From UBA1195 sp045598025 (GTDB lineage: Bacteria > Bacteroidota > Bacteroidia > Bacteroidales > WCHB1-69), in NCBI GenBank assembly GCA_045598025.1, contig JAZLLH010000050.1, positions 1-15,371 of the forward strand: 15,371 bases of DNA, written 5' to 3'. Under the pieces are notes generated by a model. The model was not told where the DNA came from. It worked only from the letters and a program-made list of their open reading frames with translations, and made no database searches. Below, one piece after another: positions 6,511 to 14,189 of the stretch. Every line of letters begins with the position of its first letter. Positions within the stretch are counted from its first letter, which is position 1. The translations under genes and the position numbers were made by a program.

Positions 6511-8862
6511 TTACTGCAGTTGGACGGGATACTGTATGCGAATATCGCGGGAAGAAGCTCCTACTTTGAGTACATAGCTGCCTTTGTCCGTCACCCAATT
6601 CTGAGAGGATTCGCTATAGTACGACAAATCCGACTCGGCTATGCGCAGGCTGATTATCTGGCTTTCGTTGGGCCGCAGAAGCCTGGTTTTGACAAAATCC
6701 TTCAATTCTTTCTGGGGCTTTTCCACCGATTGACCTTTTCTCTGCTGACTGACGTACAGTTGCACCACTTCCTTTCCCGGAAATTTTCCGGTATTGGTGA
6801 TGCGTACGCTCACCAGAATGGAATCCGCCTTGCGGGAAACCGTCATTTTATCGTAGAAAAAGGCAGTATAGCTCAATCCATATCCGAAAGGATAAAACAC
6901 CTTTTCCTGATGCTCGTCAAAATAACGGTATCCTATATGCATACGCTCGGACAGATCAACTTGATCCACAAACGGAAAACCGGTGGCCGGATAATCATTC
7001 CCCACTTTCGGCAGACGGCGTTCTCCCTGATATTCATACGGGAAAAACTGCGAAGAAGGATAATCCGTATAGTTCTTGGCCCAGACCGTATTCAGTTTGC
7101 CGGAAGGATTGGCTTGTCCGGTCAACAGGTCAAAAATGGCCTGAGGACCGCCCTGTCCGGGAAGACCGCACATCAGTATGGCATCCGGATAGGATTCCCA
7201 GGTACTCATTTCCACGGGACCATCCACATTCAACAGCACGATAACCCTTTTCCCCCATACGTGATAGGCTGCACAGACATTGCGAATCAGTTCGATTTCC
7301 GTCTCCGTCAGGAGATAGCCCCCCTTCAGACTGCGATCACGGCCGTACTGTCCCGCATGCCCGATGGTGATAATAGCCGCATGGTTATTTTTCACATATT
7401 GCTGTATGGAGGTTTTGCTGAGATTCCACTCGGAAGGTTGAGCGGTCAAATGGCAGGATGCAATGGCAGCCTGTTCCTTGTAAAAACGCTCCGCAGCGGC
7501 TGGAGTGGAAGCACCCGGTTTGACAGGAGCAGATGCTCCGGCTTTGGGAGCAGCAGATGCTCCGGCTTTGGGGGCCGGAGGCGTCTGGGCTTTTTTCTCT
7601 TCCGGAAGGAAGGATTTCAAATGGTTCGTATACTGATTGGCTACATTGGGATCCACTATATAGCCTGCTTTGGAAAACAAAACCGGCAAAGAAGCATATT
7701 CCGTTGCCCACACGACGAAGGGACCGTCGGCAGGTCCTTGCATGAAATGGTAGGACGACACTCCGTAAAAAGCGATTCTTTTGGTCTGAGAAGCCAAAGG
7801 AAGCGACTCATTCAGATTTTTCAGCAGCACCATACTCTCAAGCGCGGCCTGACGGGACAGTTCCGCATGTTCCTTGGAATTGACAGGAGACTGCAGAAGA
7901 GGAGCACGCCATACGGCTGACAGCAGACTGACCAGACGCTCATTGATGGTCTGTTCATCCAGACGGCCGCTGCGAACGGCTGACAGCACGCTGTCGTACT
8001 GCTGCCGGCATCCGGGAAGCACCAGGTTGATGCCGGCTTTCAGCTGTTCCACGACATCTTTTCCGGCACAGTATTCGGTAGCAAGCACTCCTTCATACTG
8101 CCACTGCTTCCGCATCAGTTCATTCAGGAAATAAGGATTTTCCACCTGATACCGGCCATTCACCATCGGATATCCCACCAGAACGCCCCAAGGTTTGGAT
8201 TCGCGGATGAGTGTCTCAAAGGGTTTCATATAGAGTTCCCGCATGCTGCGCTGATCCGACAGCACATCGACATTGGTTTTGTTGGTTTCCTGCGGGCTCA
8301 TGAAAAAGTATTTCAGATATCCGCCCGCTCCTTGTGACTGCAGACCTTTCAAAAGGGCAGCCGACAATTTGGATATCATTACCGGATCTTCGGACAAACA
8401 TTCACCCACATTCCCGGCCAAAGGATTGCGGATGACGTTCAAAGCCGGAAGAAAGGCAGCGTCCGCACTGCAGGAACGGACCTCCTTCCCTTCTGCCACT
8501 CCGACCTTGTACAACAGGTCCTTGTTCCAGGACATGGCCAGCAGATAAGGGACCGGAAAGGCGGTCGTGCGCATGGAAGTCTCCTGTTTTTCTCCTGTGC
8601 AGACTCCTCCATTGATATGGACAAAAGAAAGGGCCGGTTTGAAGTCGGAATACGTCCGACTTTTGGCAGATGCCGGCATTTCGTCCCGGACTTCCGCAAA
8701 ATGGCCCTGACGGGCTCCGACCAGCATAGCCACCTTTTCCTCAAGGGAAGCGGATGCTATGAATCTGTCGACTGAAGATGAATTCTGTGCGCCCAAATGA
8801 GGGCAGGATGATACAAAAAGCAGCATTAATAGGGACACTGCAACCTTACTGACTGTTTTCAT
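6511..8862 (-). CDS. Secreted glycoside hydrolase family 3-like protein with altered active site
   Basis: From the ATG at 8862 the protein has 783 aa; an upstream ATG at 8889 would add nine residues but would spoil the signal peptide start MKTVSKVAVSLLMLLFVSSC. VSSC (Cys20) is an acceptable lipobox, so an outer-membrane or periplasmic lipoprotein is likely. Domains follow GH3 beta-glucosidases: N-terminal barrel from SLEEKVAMLVG (~40), C-terminal alpha/beta sandwich (~340-610, VLLNVDGPVEMSTW, PSGKLNTVW) and Fn3-like domain (~665-780, YPFGYGLSYTAF). GH3 enzymes remove beta-linked sugars from non-reducing ends, with an Asp nucleophile in an SDW-like motif. Here that motif reads TEY (Glu263), the usual KHF reads KYF, and the GGRNFE segment reads AGNVGE, so activity is doubtful. 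A Pro/Ala-rich stretch at ~427-457 is made of 24-bp repeats. It has its own promoter and terminator and looks monocistronic. Confidence 0.88.
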   Translation of the reverse strand: MKTVSKVAVSLLMLLFVSSCPHLGAQNSSSVDRFIASASLEEKVAMLVGARQGHFAEVRDEMPASAKSRTYSDFKPALSFVHINGGVCTGEKQETSMRTTAFPVPYLLAMSWNKDLLYKVGVAEGKEVRSCSADAAFLPALNVIRNPLAGNVGECLSEDPVMISKLSAALLKGLQSQGAGGYLKYFFMSPQETNKTNVDVLSDQRSMRELYMKPFETLIRESKPWGVLVGYPMVNGRYQVENPYFLNELMRKQWQYEGVLATEYCAGKDVVEQLKAGINLVLPGCRQQYDSVLSAVRSGRLDEQTINERLVSLLSAVWRAPLLQSPVNSKEHAELSRQAALESMVLLKNLNESLPLASQTKRIAFYGVSSYHFMQGPADGPFVVWATEYASLPVLFSKAGYIVDPNVANQYTNHLKSFLPEEKKAQTPPAPKAGASAAPKAGASAPVKPGASTPAAAERFYKEQAAIASCHLTAQPSEWNLSKTSIQQYVKNNHAAIITIGHAGQYGRDRSLKGGYLLTETEIELIRNVCAAYHVWGKRVIVLLNVDGPVEMSTWESYPDAILMCGLPGQGGPQAIFDLLTGQANPSGKLNTVWAKNYTDYPSSQFFPYEYQGERRLPKVGNDYPATGFPFVDQVDLSERMHIGYRYFDEHQEKVFYPFGYGLSYTAFFYDKMTVSRKADSILVSVRITNTGKFPGKEVVQLYVSQQRKGQSVEKPQKELKDFVKTRLLRPNESQIISLRIAESDLSYYSESSQNWVTDKGSYVLKVGASSRDIRIQYPVQLQ
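7505..7576. repeat. Three tandem 24-bp repeats inside the GH3 gene
   Basis: Two nearly identical 24-bp units (7529-7552 and 7553-7576, both starting GCAGATGCTCCGGCTTTGGG) follow a diverged third unit (7505-7528). The period is a multiple of three, so copy-number change keeps the frame. They encode an eight-residue Pro/Ala/Gly repeat (APKAGASA type) in a flexible linker of the C-terminal sandwich domain. Confidence 0.8.
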
Positions 8863-8909
8863 GACACCGAGATTTAGTGAGGGAAACAAAGTCTGGGATT
8901 TCCTGCCCG

Positions 8910-8917
8910 CAAATATA
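8910..8917 (-). promoter_or_regulatory. Bacteroidota -7 promoter element for the GH3 gene
   Basis: TATATTTG on the minus strand matches TAnnTTTG, about 48 bp before the chosen ATG at 8862. The upstream sequence is almost pure A/T, the tail of the sulP terminator, so no distinct -33 TTTG can be singled out. Confidence 0.55.
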
Positions 8918-8929
8918 CAAAAAAATCAA

Positions 8930-8981
8930 TTAAAAAAAATTCAGTGTGCTATTTTTTTAAAAATTATAACACACTGAATTT
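8930..8981 (-). terminator. Terminator after sulP
   Basis: Arms at 8937-8948 and 8970-8981 are perfect 12-bp inverted repeats (AATTCAGTGTG core), with an A/T-rich, partly self-complementary 21-base middle. Read on the minus strand the second arm runs into eight T. It lies about 50 bp after the sulP stop and just before the GH3 promoter. Confidence 0.6.
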
Positions 8982-9033
8982 AAATATTATACCGGAAATA
9001 TACGTGTTTTTACTCCAAATTATGGGAAAAACG

Positions 9034-10734
9034 TTACATAAAAGTGGCACGTAGGAAGTCGGTACATGCCTCGAAAGTGGCAAATGTATGTTCCTCCGGA
9101 ATCAGTTCGGGTATCACGTTCAAGGTTTTCAGCATGTACATCGGTTGGGGCTGAATGATGGTCATCAGCACCACTTTGCCACTTTCCTGCAAATCCTTGA
9201 TGGCTGTTTCCATTGCATAAAGTCCGGACTGGTCCATGAAACTGACCAAACGCATGCGGATGATAACGATTTTCACATCGTCAGGGATGTCGTGCATGAC
9301 TTCCTGAAAACGGGTGATGGTACCGAAGAAAATGGGCCCGTTCAAGCGCTGCACATAGATTTTGTGACGGATTTCCTGAGGCATGCCCCCCTCGTCCTCC
9401 CAGGGAGATTCCTTGTCGAAATTGGTCATTTCAGATGAGCTGTAACCGCCTTCCACCAGATCGCTTGCCCGTTTCATGAAGAGCACGCAGGCTATCACCA
9501 TTCCGATGGCGACAGCCGTCAGCAAATCGACAAAAACCGTGACCAGGAAGACCACAACCAGCACGACGGCATCGGCTCTCGGAATCTTGAACAGATCCTT
9601 GAATCCCTTGAAATCAATGATGCCCCAACCGACCGTAATCAATATGCCGGCCAAAACAGAGAGCGGGACAAACTTTACCAGACTGCCGACTCCCAACAGA
9701 ATGGCCAACAGCAGCATAGCATGCACCATACCGCTGATCTGCGTACGGCCGCCGCTCTTTACATTGACCACCGTCCGCATGGTGGCACCGGCTCCCGGAA
9801 GCCCGCAGAACAAACCGGCCACCGCATTGCCGATGCCCTGTCCTATCAGTTCTTTGTTGCTGTTGTGCTTGGTTTTGGTGATGTTGTCGGCCACAACAGA
9901 GGTCAGCAGGGTATCAATGGAACCCAAACCGGCCAGAGTCAGGCCCGGAAGAATGGCAGCAACGATGAGTTGTCCCCAATTCAGTCCGCCCAGTTCCAAT
10001 CCTTCTTTGGCAAAAAACGGTTGCGGCAGTCCGGATGGAATATTGCCTATGACCAGGCTGTCCGAAAGATTACAGAAAAGAGATACCACCGTCATCACCA
10101 CAAGAGCAACCAAAGTGGACGGCACTTTTCGGGTGATTTTCGGGAAAAATTCAATAATCAGTATGGTACCCAAACCCAAACACAGAGCCGTAAAGGACAG
10201 GCCCTGTCCGAGAGCAGCGGGTATTCCCATGACCAGGTCAATCATGGTTCCGCTTCCTTTCAATCCGACCAAAGGATACAATTGCTGCAGGATAATGATC
10301 ACACCTATGCCGCTCATGAATCCGGAAAGAACGGGATACGGAATGTAGCGGATGTATTTTCCCAATTTGATCAGGCCGAACAGTATTTGAAAAAGACCGC
10401 AGAAAATGGCCGCCAAAGCCATGGATATCAGCACTCCGGAAATGCTTCCATTGCTGGAAGCCCAGACACCGCTGACCAAAGAGGCCGTCACTACGGTCAT
10501 GGGGCCGGTAGGACCACTGATCTGACTGTGAGTACCGCCGAACAAAGCGGCAAAAAAACCCAGCATGATGGCGCCCATCAAACCGACCTGCGCCCCAATG
10601 GCGGCTGCAGAGGAATCCTCCACCCCACCGAATGCCTGAATACCAAATGCCAATGCCAAAGGCAGGGCCACTATGCCCGCCGTTACGCCCCCAAAGAGGT
10701 CTCCTTTTAGATTTTTTGTCGTCAGAAACGCCAT
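9034..10734 (-). CDS. SulP-family anion transporter with STAS domain, BicA-like
   Basis: This 566-aa inner-membrane protein has the SulP/SLC26 transport domain (many hydrophobic helices, ~15-420) and a cytoplasmic STAS domain (~455-565, with FMDQSGLYAME at 499-509). The signature QISGPTGPMTVV is at 71-82. The segment GSIDTLLTSVVADNITKTKHNS, followed by ELIGQGIGNAVAGLF and GLPGAGAT, closely resembles cyanobacterial BicA, a Na+-dependent bicarbonate importer. Asp274, Thr278 and Thr68 fall where I recall BicA's sodium-site residues. Bicarbonate uptake is therefore the best guess, with sulfate or another anion possible. A short acidic linker (~432-452) joins the two domains. It appears monocistronic, with promoter 10811-10818, a leader palindrome and a downstream terminator. 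AAGGAA just before the ATG may serve as the ribosome binding site. Confidence 0.9.
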   Translation of the reverse strand: MAFLTTKNLKGDLFGGVTAGIVALPLALAFGIQAFGGVEDSSAAAIGAQVGLMGAIMLGFFAALFGGTHSQISGPTGPMTVVTASLVSGVWASSNGSISGVLISMALAAIFCGLFQILFGLIKLGKYIRYIPYPVLSGFMSGIGVIIILQQLYPLVGLKGSGTMIDLVMGIPAALGQGLSFTALCLGLGTILIIEFFPKITRKVPSTLVALVVMTVVSLFCNLSDSLVIGNIPSGLPQPFFAKEGLELGGLNWGQLIVAAILPGLTLAGLGSIDTLLTSVVADNITKTKHNSNKELIGQGIGNAVAGLFCGLPGAGATMRTVVNVKSGGRTQISGMVHAMLLLAILLGVGSLVKFVPLSVLAGILITVGWGIIDFKGFKDLFKIPRADAVVLVVVFLVTVFVDLLTAVAIGMVIACVLFMKRASDLVEGGYSSSEMTNFDKESPWEDEGGMPQEIRHKIYVQRLNGPIFFGTITRFQEVMHDIPDDVKIVIIRMRLVSFMDQSGLYAMETAIKDLQESGKVVLMTIIQPQPMYMLKTLNVIPELIPEEHTFATFEACTDFLRATFM

Positions 10735-10776
10735 TTCCTTGCTTTTTATTTTTCTAATATACTAAAAATCATTTTT

Positions 10777-10796
10777 TTACAGTTAAAAAACTGTAA
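10777..10796. promoter_or_regulatory. Perfect 8-bp inverted repeat in the sulP leader
   Basis: TTACAGTT, four A, AACTGTAA: a perfect palindrome about 8 bp downstream of the predicted sulP start point (~10804) and 43 bp before the ATG. On the minus strand it is followed by A, not T, so it does not look like a terminator. It could be an operator for a dimeric regulator or a short leader hairpin. Confidence 0.45.
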
Positions 10797-10810
10797 CTTT
10801 TACAAATCTG

Positions 10811-10837
10811 CAAAGGTAGCATTTTTTTCTAGACCAA
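10811..10837 (-). promoter_or_regulatory. Promoter for sulP
   Basis: The minus-strand -7 element TACCTTTG (10818-10811) matches TAnnTTTG. A TTG at 10837-10835, with a 16-base spacer, may be the -33 element, though the spacing is short. The upstream part overlaps the last codons of mutT. Confidence 0.5.
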
Positions 10838-11308
10838 GGAAACAGCAATGAAAATAGGCAGACATAAAATAGACAAAAAACTCACTATGTTCCAAAACCG
10901 CATGACAGACAGTTTATGGATGATTTTCCTGTCCGCTTCGGCGAAATCCATTTTGCGGAGTTCGCGCAGACTCGCCCAACAGGCTTCCTCATGTTCATTC
11001 AGTTCGTATGCAAAATCGTTTTTCCGAGAGGGTTCACAAAGAAAAGCCTCCAATTGTATGGTAAAGTCCGGATAATCGTGTTCCACCGTGCACAGATGAC
11101 CGTCCACTTTGACATCAAGATTCAGTTCTTCTTTCATTTCCCGGATGATGGCTTGATGTCCGAACTCCCCCTTTTCCACTTTTCCGCCGGGAAACTCCCA
11201 TTTGTGGGCTGTGTAGGGATATTTTGCATCTCCCCGGCGCACGCAGAAATAACGGAAGCGCCGATACAGCACAGCGCAGACGACACACAGACGTTCAGAT
11301 TCTTTCAT
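10829..11308 (-). CDS. mutT: MutT-type NUDIX hydrolase with hydrophobic C-terminal tail
   Basis: From the ATG at 11308 this is a 159-aa NUDIX protein. KWEFPGGKVEKGE and REMKEEL form the Nudix box at 42-64 (Gly42, Glu48, Arg56-Glu57, Glu60-Glu61); the penultimate Gly is Asn63, a change tolerated in some MutT relatives. Family members hydrolyse 8-oxo-dGTP or other (d)NTPs, removing mutagenic nucleotides. The frame stays open far upstream (ATG at 11467), but those residues (FRKQLCISYFFGY) do not resemble NUDIX and overlap the divergent promoter region. After the normal domain end (FAEADRKIIHKL) the protein continues as FWNIVSFLSILCLPIFIAVSLV (~138-159), a segment able to span a membrane. It stands alone between sulP and the divergent 774-aa gene. 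Confidence 0.87.
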   Translation of the reverse strand: MKESERLCVVCAVLYRRFRYFCVRRGDAKYPYTAHKWEFPGGKVEKGEFGHQAIIREMKEELNLDVKVDGHLCTVEHDYPDFTIQLEAFLCEPSRKNDFAYELNEHEEACWASLRELRKMDFAEADRKIIHKLSVMRFWNIVSFLSILCLPIFIAVSLV

Positions 11309-11335
11309 TGGCTCACAGTTTTGAATTTCCGTTTG

Positions 11336-11364
11336 CAAATATCCGAAAAAATAGGATATGCAAA
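11336..11364 (-). promoter_or_regulatory. Promoter for mutT
   Basis: On the minus strand TTTG at 11364-11361 and GATATTTG at 11343-11336 are separated by 17 bases, close to the TTTG / TAnnTTTG pattern with one mismatch in the -7 element. The start codon is about 28 bp downstream. It supports the mutT start at 11308. Confidence 0.45.
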
Positions 11365-11399
11365 GCTGTTTCCGGAAAAAATTAAAAGAGGGCAGTACA

Positions 11400-11430
11400 T
11401 TGTTCCGTCTGTTTTTTTTGACTACTTTTG
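11400..11430 (+). promoter_or_regulatory. Promoter for the 774-aa gene
   Basis: TTG at 11400-11402, a 20-base spacer, then TACTTTTG at 11423-11430 match the Bacteroidota -33/-7 pattern. The predicted start point (~11437) lies about 20 bp before the chosen ATG at 11457 and rules out the upstream ATG at 11358. It faces away from the mutT promoter. Confidence 0.6.
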
Positions 11431-11456
11431 CATATTCGGAAGACGGCTTCGGAAAA

Positions 11457-13781
11457 ATGAGAATCAACTGGAACAGAAAACGGATAGTGGCGGTATGCGC
11501 TGCTCTGCTGATAGGCGGTGCGGCCGGATTATACCTGCGCCCTCATTCGAAAGTAGCAGTAAGCCTGCAGAAACAGGCGGCTAAAATCCGCAAAGTGGAA
11601 TACATTCCGCAGCAGGATGTGCGCGTGGAAAACACCCTCGCCTTTGCCCGAAAAGATTCCCTATACAAGGATTTCCGGCAAAAATTCCGCTTTCATTATC
11701 AGGGTATAGGCTGCGCTTCTTTTGCAGACAGCAGCCGCATGCTGCTGATTTCGGAACCTTCACCTTTTCTGGTGGCCGACAGCCTGCCCGGACTGTTTGA
11801 GCCCTTCCGCATACAGGTAGAACGCCGGCAGCACCGCATCGGATACGACGGGCACATCACCGATCTGGTGGTCATTTTGGGCAATGCCACTTCGGAAAAT
11901 GTGGAACACCTGGTCCGCAAACTCTCTAAGGCCCTTTATTTTTCAGATTACAAAACACCGGTCTTTGCACTTCCCTCCGAGGAAAAGCGCGTATATTTCT
12001 CTTCCGGGAAGCTGGACTACCGGATTTCATTGGGTGAAATCAACACCTGGTTTCTGGAGACACCGGAGCTTTTTCTGAAACTGGAGGACACCGCACATAC
12101 CTACAGCGTACAGGAACTGCTTTCGGGAAAAAAATACGGAGTCTATTTCAGCCAACTGCCCGGATTCGTGGCCTGGGTACTTCCCAAACACAGGGACCTC
12201 ACCGCATACCGTAGCGACATCCGTCCTTTTACCTTGGATGCAGACCTCATCCTCGCTGCCATTTCCGACAGTGCAAGTCTGGTCATCATCGGAAGAGAAA
12301 GGGAATCCGCTTTGAATGAATTGCCTCCGCTGCAGGTGGAAACCATACTGCTGTTGGCCTCCATCAACGACAGAGAACTGTCTCAGAGTCTGGATATCAA
12401 TGATCTCATGGCCGGCAAAATGGGGGACGGACGCGACTGGTGTCCCACCTATCTGAGCCGGAAATTGGAAAACACCGAATTCGGCGACCTGCTTACCCTG
12501 ACCGACATTCTCCTGAAGGACTGGTCGGAAAGCGGCACCATCCGCGAAGCCTATTACCGTTATCCCCATCCCGGATACTACCCCTTTCCCCAACCGCTTT
12601 TCGATTTGCTTGGCGTCAACGAACTGGTATACAACTGGAACACCACCGATGTGATGTATGCCATTGATACGGAAGGTAAAACGCTCTACTCTCTCAACCG
12701 CACCGGCTCGCTTCCGGTATCCTATTTCCTTTCCCAAGAGCGTTCTACTTCGGCCGGCAGGAATTATGAGCAAAAGGCCTATGCCTATTTTGCCCGCAGC
12801 GGCAATACGGACCTGGCCCGTGTGGTTCAATACACGGCACTGTACCAGCTGTTCATCGACAATGATATCCGGTATAGCGGAGACCTGCACAACTGCCCGC
12901 CCAAAAACAAGCCCTACCTCCTCACCGATGCCGTACGGAAGTTGCTGGGGCAGATAGGCAGTTTGTCCGCGGATGAAATACAGCACCTCACCGACACGGT
13001 GACGCGCATCCAATTCGAAGGTTTCCACAGAGAAAGAATCAACCGTCAGATTGCCGATGCCGAAAATCGATACGGTTTCCAATACAAAGAAGAGGAAAAG
13101 GAACAGATCCGCCAACGGATTCGCGAAGACCAGAAAGAACAGCTGATACAGCAGTTTACCGAAGTACGCCAGCTGCTATCCTCCCTTTCGGAGGAATCCC
13201 GCACCCGGCTATGCCGCTATCTTGCTTATCCGCGCGCTACCCTTGTCCGCGATGCGGAAACTTACCGCACCTACCGGCAGGCACAGCAGATCAAGAAGCT
13301 GGCCCACATGCTGGGAAAAAACCATTTCGTCCTGATAGGGACAGACTTGGCCGATGTCATGAGTGCCTACTGCCGGCAACTGTCCGGAAAATGTGCTCCC
13401 TATCTCAAGACTCCCTCTTGTGTCATCACCTACCACGATTTTTTCACGACCGGAGGCCACAACCTTTCCTCCAAAATCAACAGAGTGCATTCCATGACCT
13501 CTTACCAGCACCGGCCGGTAGTGGAAGAGACAGAAAGTTATCCGGCTACACAAACAGATAAAGTTCCCAACGAACCGGAGCGCCCGTCCGCTGCCCCGTC
13601 CCGGAGTGCAGGTGCACCCGGAAAGACGGCAAGCAGCAATCGGCCGGTTTCCACGGCCAAAACCACCCCTGCAGTTACGGCAAGCAGACCGCAGACAACG
13701 AAACCGGCAGTCCAAAGCAAGGGGGTCCGGGAGCACAGCAGTGTCATTCCCACACAAGCCCGGCCAAGCAGAGGACTGTAA
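11457..13781 (+). CDS. Membrane-anchored protein of unknown function, 774 aa
   Basis: I do not recognise this family. The start at 11457 (MRINWNRKRIVAVCAALLIGG) is chosen because the promoter lies between it and an upstream in-frame ATG. A positively charged N-terminus and one hydrophobic helix (~9-27) suggest an inner-membrane anchor with the rest in the periplasm. The main body (~45-530) is mixed alpha/beta with many aromatic residues, including YYRYPHPGYYPFPQPLFDLL at ~366-385 and NRTGSLPVSYFLSQ at ~414-427. A highly charged stretch (~540-570, KEEEKEQIRQRIREDQKEQL) could form a coiled coil. A second conserved-looking block (~620-680) contains HFVLIGTDLADVMSAY and TYHDFFTTGGHN. The last ~70 residues are a Ser/Thr/Pro/Ala-rich tail. 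It precedes the ftsB-like gene by 93 bp, so an envelope or division role is conceivable but unproven. Confidence 0.8.
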   Translation: MRINWNRKRIVAVCAALLIGGAAGLYLRPHSKVAVSLQKQAAKIRKVEYIPQQDVRVENTLAFARKDSLYKDFRQKFRFHYQGIGCASFADSSRMLLISEPSPFLVADSLPGLFEPFRIQVERRQHRIGYDGHITDLVVILGNATSENVEHLVRKLSKALYFSDYKTPVFALPSEEKRVYFSSGKLDYRISLGEINTWFLETPELFLKLEDTAHTYSVQELLSGKKYGVYFSQLPGFVAWVLPKHRDLTAYRSDIRPFTLDADLILAAISDSASLVIIGRERESALNELPPLQVETILLLASINDRELSQSLDINDLMAGKMGDGRDWCPTYLSRKLENTEFGDLLTLTDILLKDWSESGTIREAYYRYPHPGYYPFPQPLFDLLGVNELVYNWNTTDVMYAIDTEGKTLYSLNRTGSLPVSYFLSQERSTSAGRNYEQKAYAYFARSGNTDLARVVQYTALYQLFIDNDIRYSGDLHNCPPKNKPYLLTDAVRKLLGQIGSLSADEIQHLTDTVTRIQFEGFHRERINRQIADAENRYGFQYKEEEKEQIRQRIREDQKEQLIQQFTEVRQLLSSLSEESRTRLCRYLAYPRATLVRDAETYRTYRQAQQIKKLAHMLGKNHFVLIGTDLADVMSAYCRQLSGKCAPYLKTPSCVITYHDFFTTGGHNLSSKINRVHSMTSYQHRPVVEETESYPATQTDKVPNEPERPSAAPSRSAGAPGKTASSNRPVSTAKTTPAVTASRPQTTKPAVQSKGVREHSSVIPTQARPSRGL

Positions 13782-13846
13782 TTTACACACATTCCTTCGG
13801 TTGAAAAAAAAACGCAATAAGGTTCTTAACCTACCTTTCTTTTGTC

Positions 13847-13854
13847 TACTTTTG
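13847..13854 (+). promoter_or_regulatory. -7 promoter element for the ftsB-aroQ operon
   Basis: TACTTTTG matches TAnnTTTG and is identical to the element ahead of the 774-aa gene. It lies 20 bp before the chosen ATG at 13875. No good -33 TTTG is visible; a short inverted repeat AGGTT-CTT-AACCT (13820-13832) occupies that place. The predicted start point argues against the upstream ATG at 13842. Confidence 0.5.
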
Positions 13855-13874
13855 CCTCGTTTAAAGATTTTTTT

Positions 13875-14183
13875 ATGAAAATTCTGCAATTTGTCCAAAA
13901 ACACCGCTATGCTCTTGCCATCGTGATTTTTCTGTTGGTCATCTTCTGCGGAAACAATCCCGTCAGAACCAATGCGAACCTCAAACGGCAGATTAAGGAA
14001 AAGGAGATGGTCGTCCGTCAGGAAAGAGCCAAAATCACCCAAGTGGAACAATACATGGAACGCATACAGCGGGACCCCATGCTGCAGGAAGAGCATGTGC
14101 GCAAATACTATAATCTGAAAAAACGGAACGAAGATATATTTCATGTGGTTCCTGCCACTCCGGTTTCAACGGAAAAAAAATAA
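13875..14183 (+). CDS. FtsB/DivIC-like septum formation initiator protein
   Basis: This 102-aa protein has a short cytoplasmic N-terminus, one membrane helix (~11-26, LAIVIFLLVIFCG) and a periplasmic coiled coil (~33-80, LKRQIKEKEMVVRQERAKITQVEQYMERIQ), ending in RKYYNLKKRNEDIFHVV and a short tail. This is the layout of FtsB/DivIC, which with FtsL and FtsQ (DivIB) forms the trimer that activates septal wall synthesis at the division site. The segment after the coiled coil fits the Bacteroidota members. The ATG at 13875 (MKILQFVQ) is preferred over 13842 because the -7 element overlaps the latter. aroQ begins 6 bp after its stop, so the two are co-transcribed. Confidence 0.85.
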   Translation: MKILQFVQKHRYALAIVIFLLVIFCGNNPVRTNANLKRQIKEKEMVVRQERAKITQVEQYMERIQRDPMLQEEHVRKYYNLKKRNEDIFHVVPATPVSTEKK

Positions 14184-14189
14184 TCTGTC

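Noticed and set aside
6520..7920. 466-codon plus-strand ORF opposite the GH3 gene
   Set aside because: Antisense shadow: the opposite strand carries a complete GH3 domain set, a signal peptide, promoter and terminator.
9721..10710. 329-codon plus-strand ORF opposite sulP, rich in His, Gln and Ser
   Set aside because: Typical shadow of a hydrophobic membrane protein gene; the minus strand gives a full SulP-STAS protein.
12027..13115. 362-codon minus-strand ORF inside the 774-aa gene
   Set aside because: The plus strand has a matching promoter, signal anchor and uninterrupted 774 codons; the minus frame has no promoter and an antisense-type composition.
13820..13832. Inverted repeat AGGTT-CTT-AACCT as terminator of the 774-aa gene
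   Set aside because: The stem has only five pairs, the following sequence (ACCTTTC) is not a clean T run, and it lies in the promoter region of ftsB.
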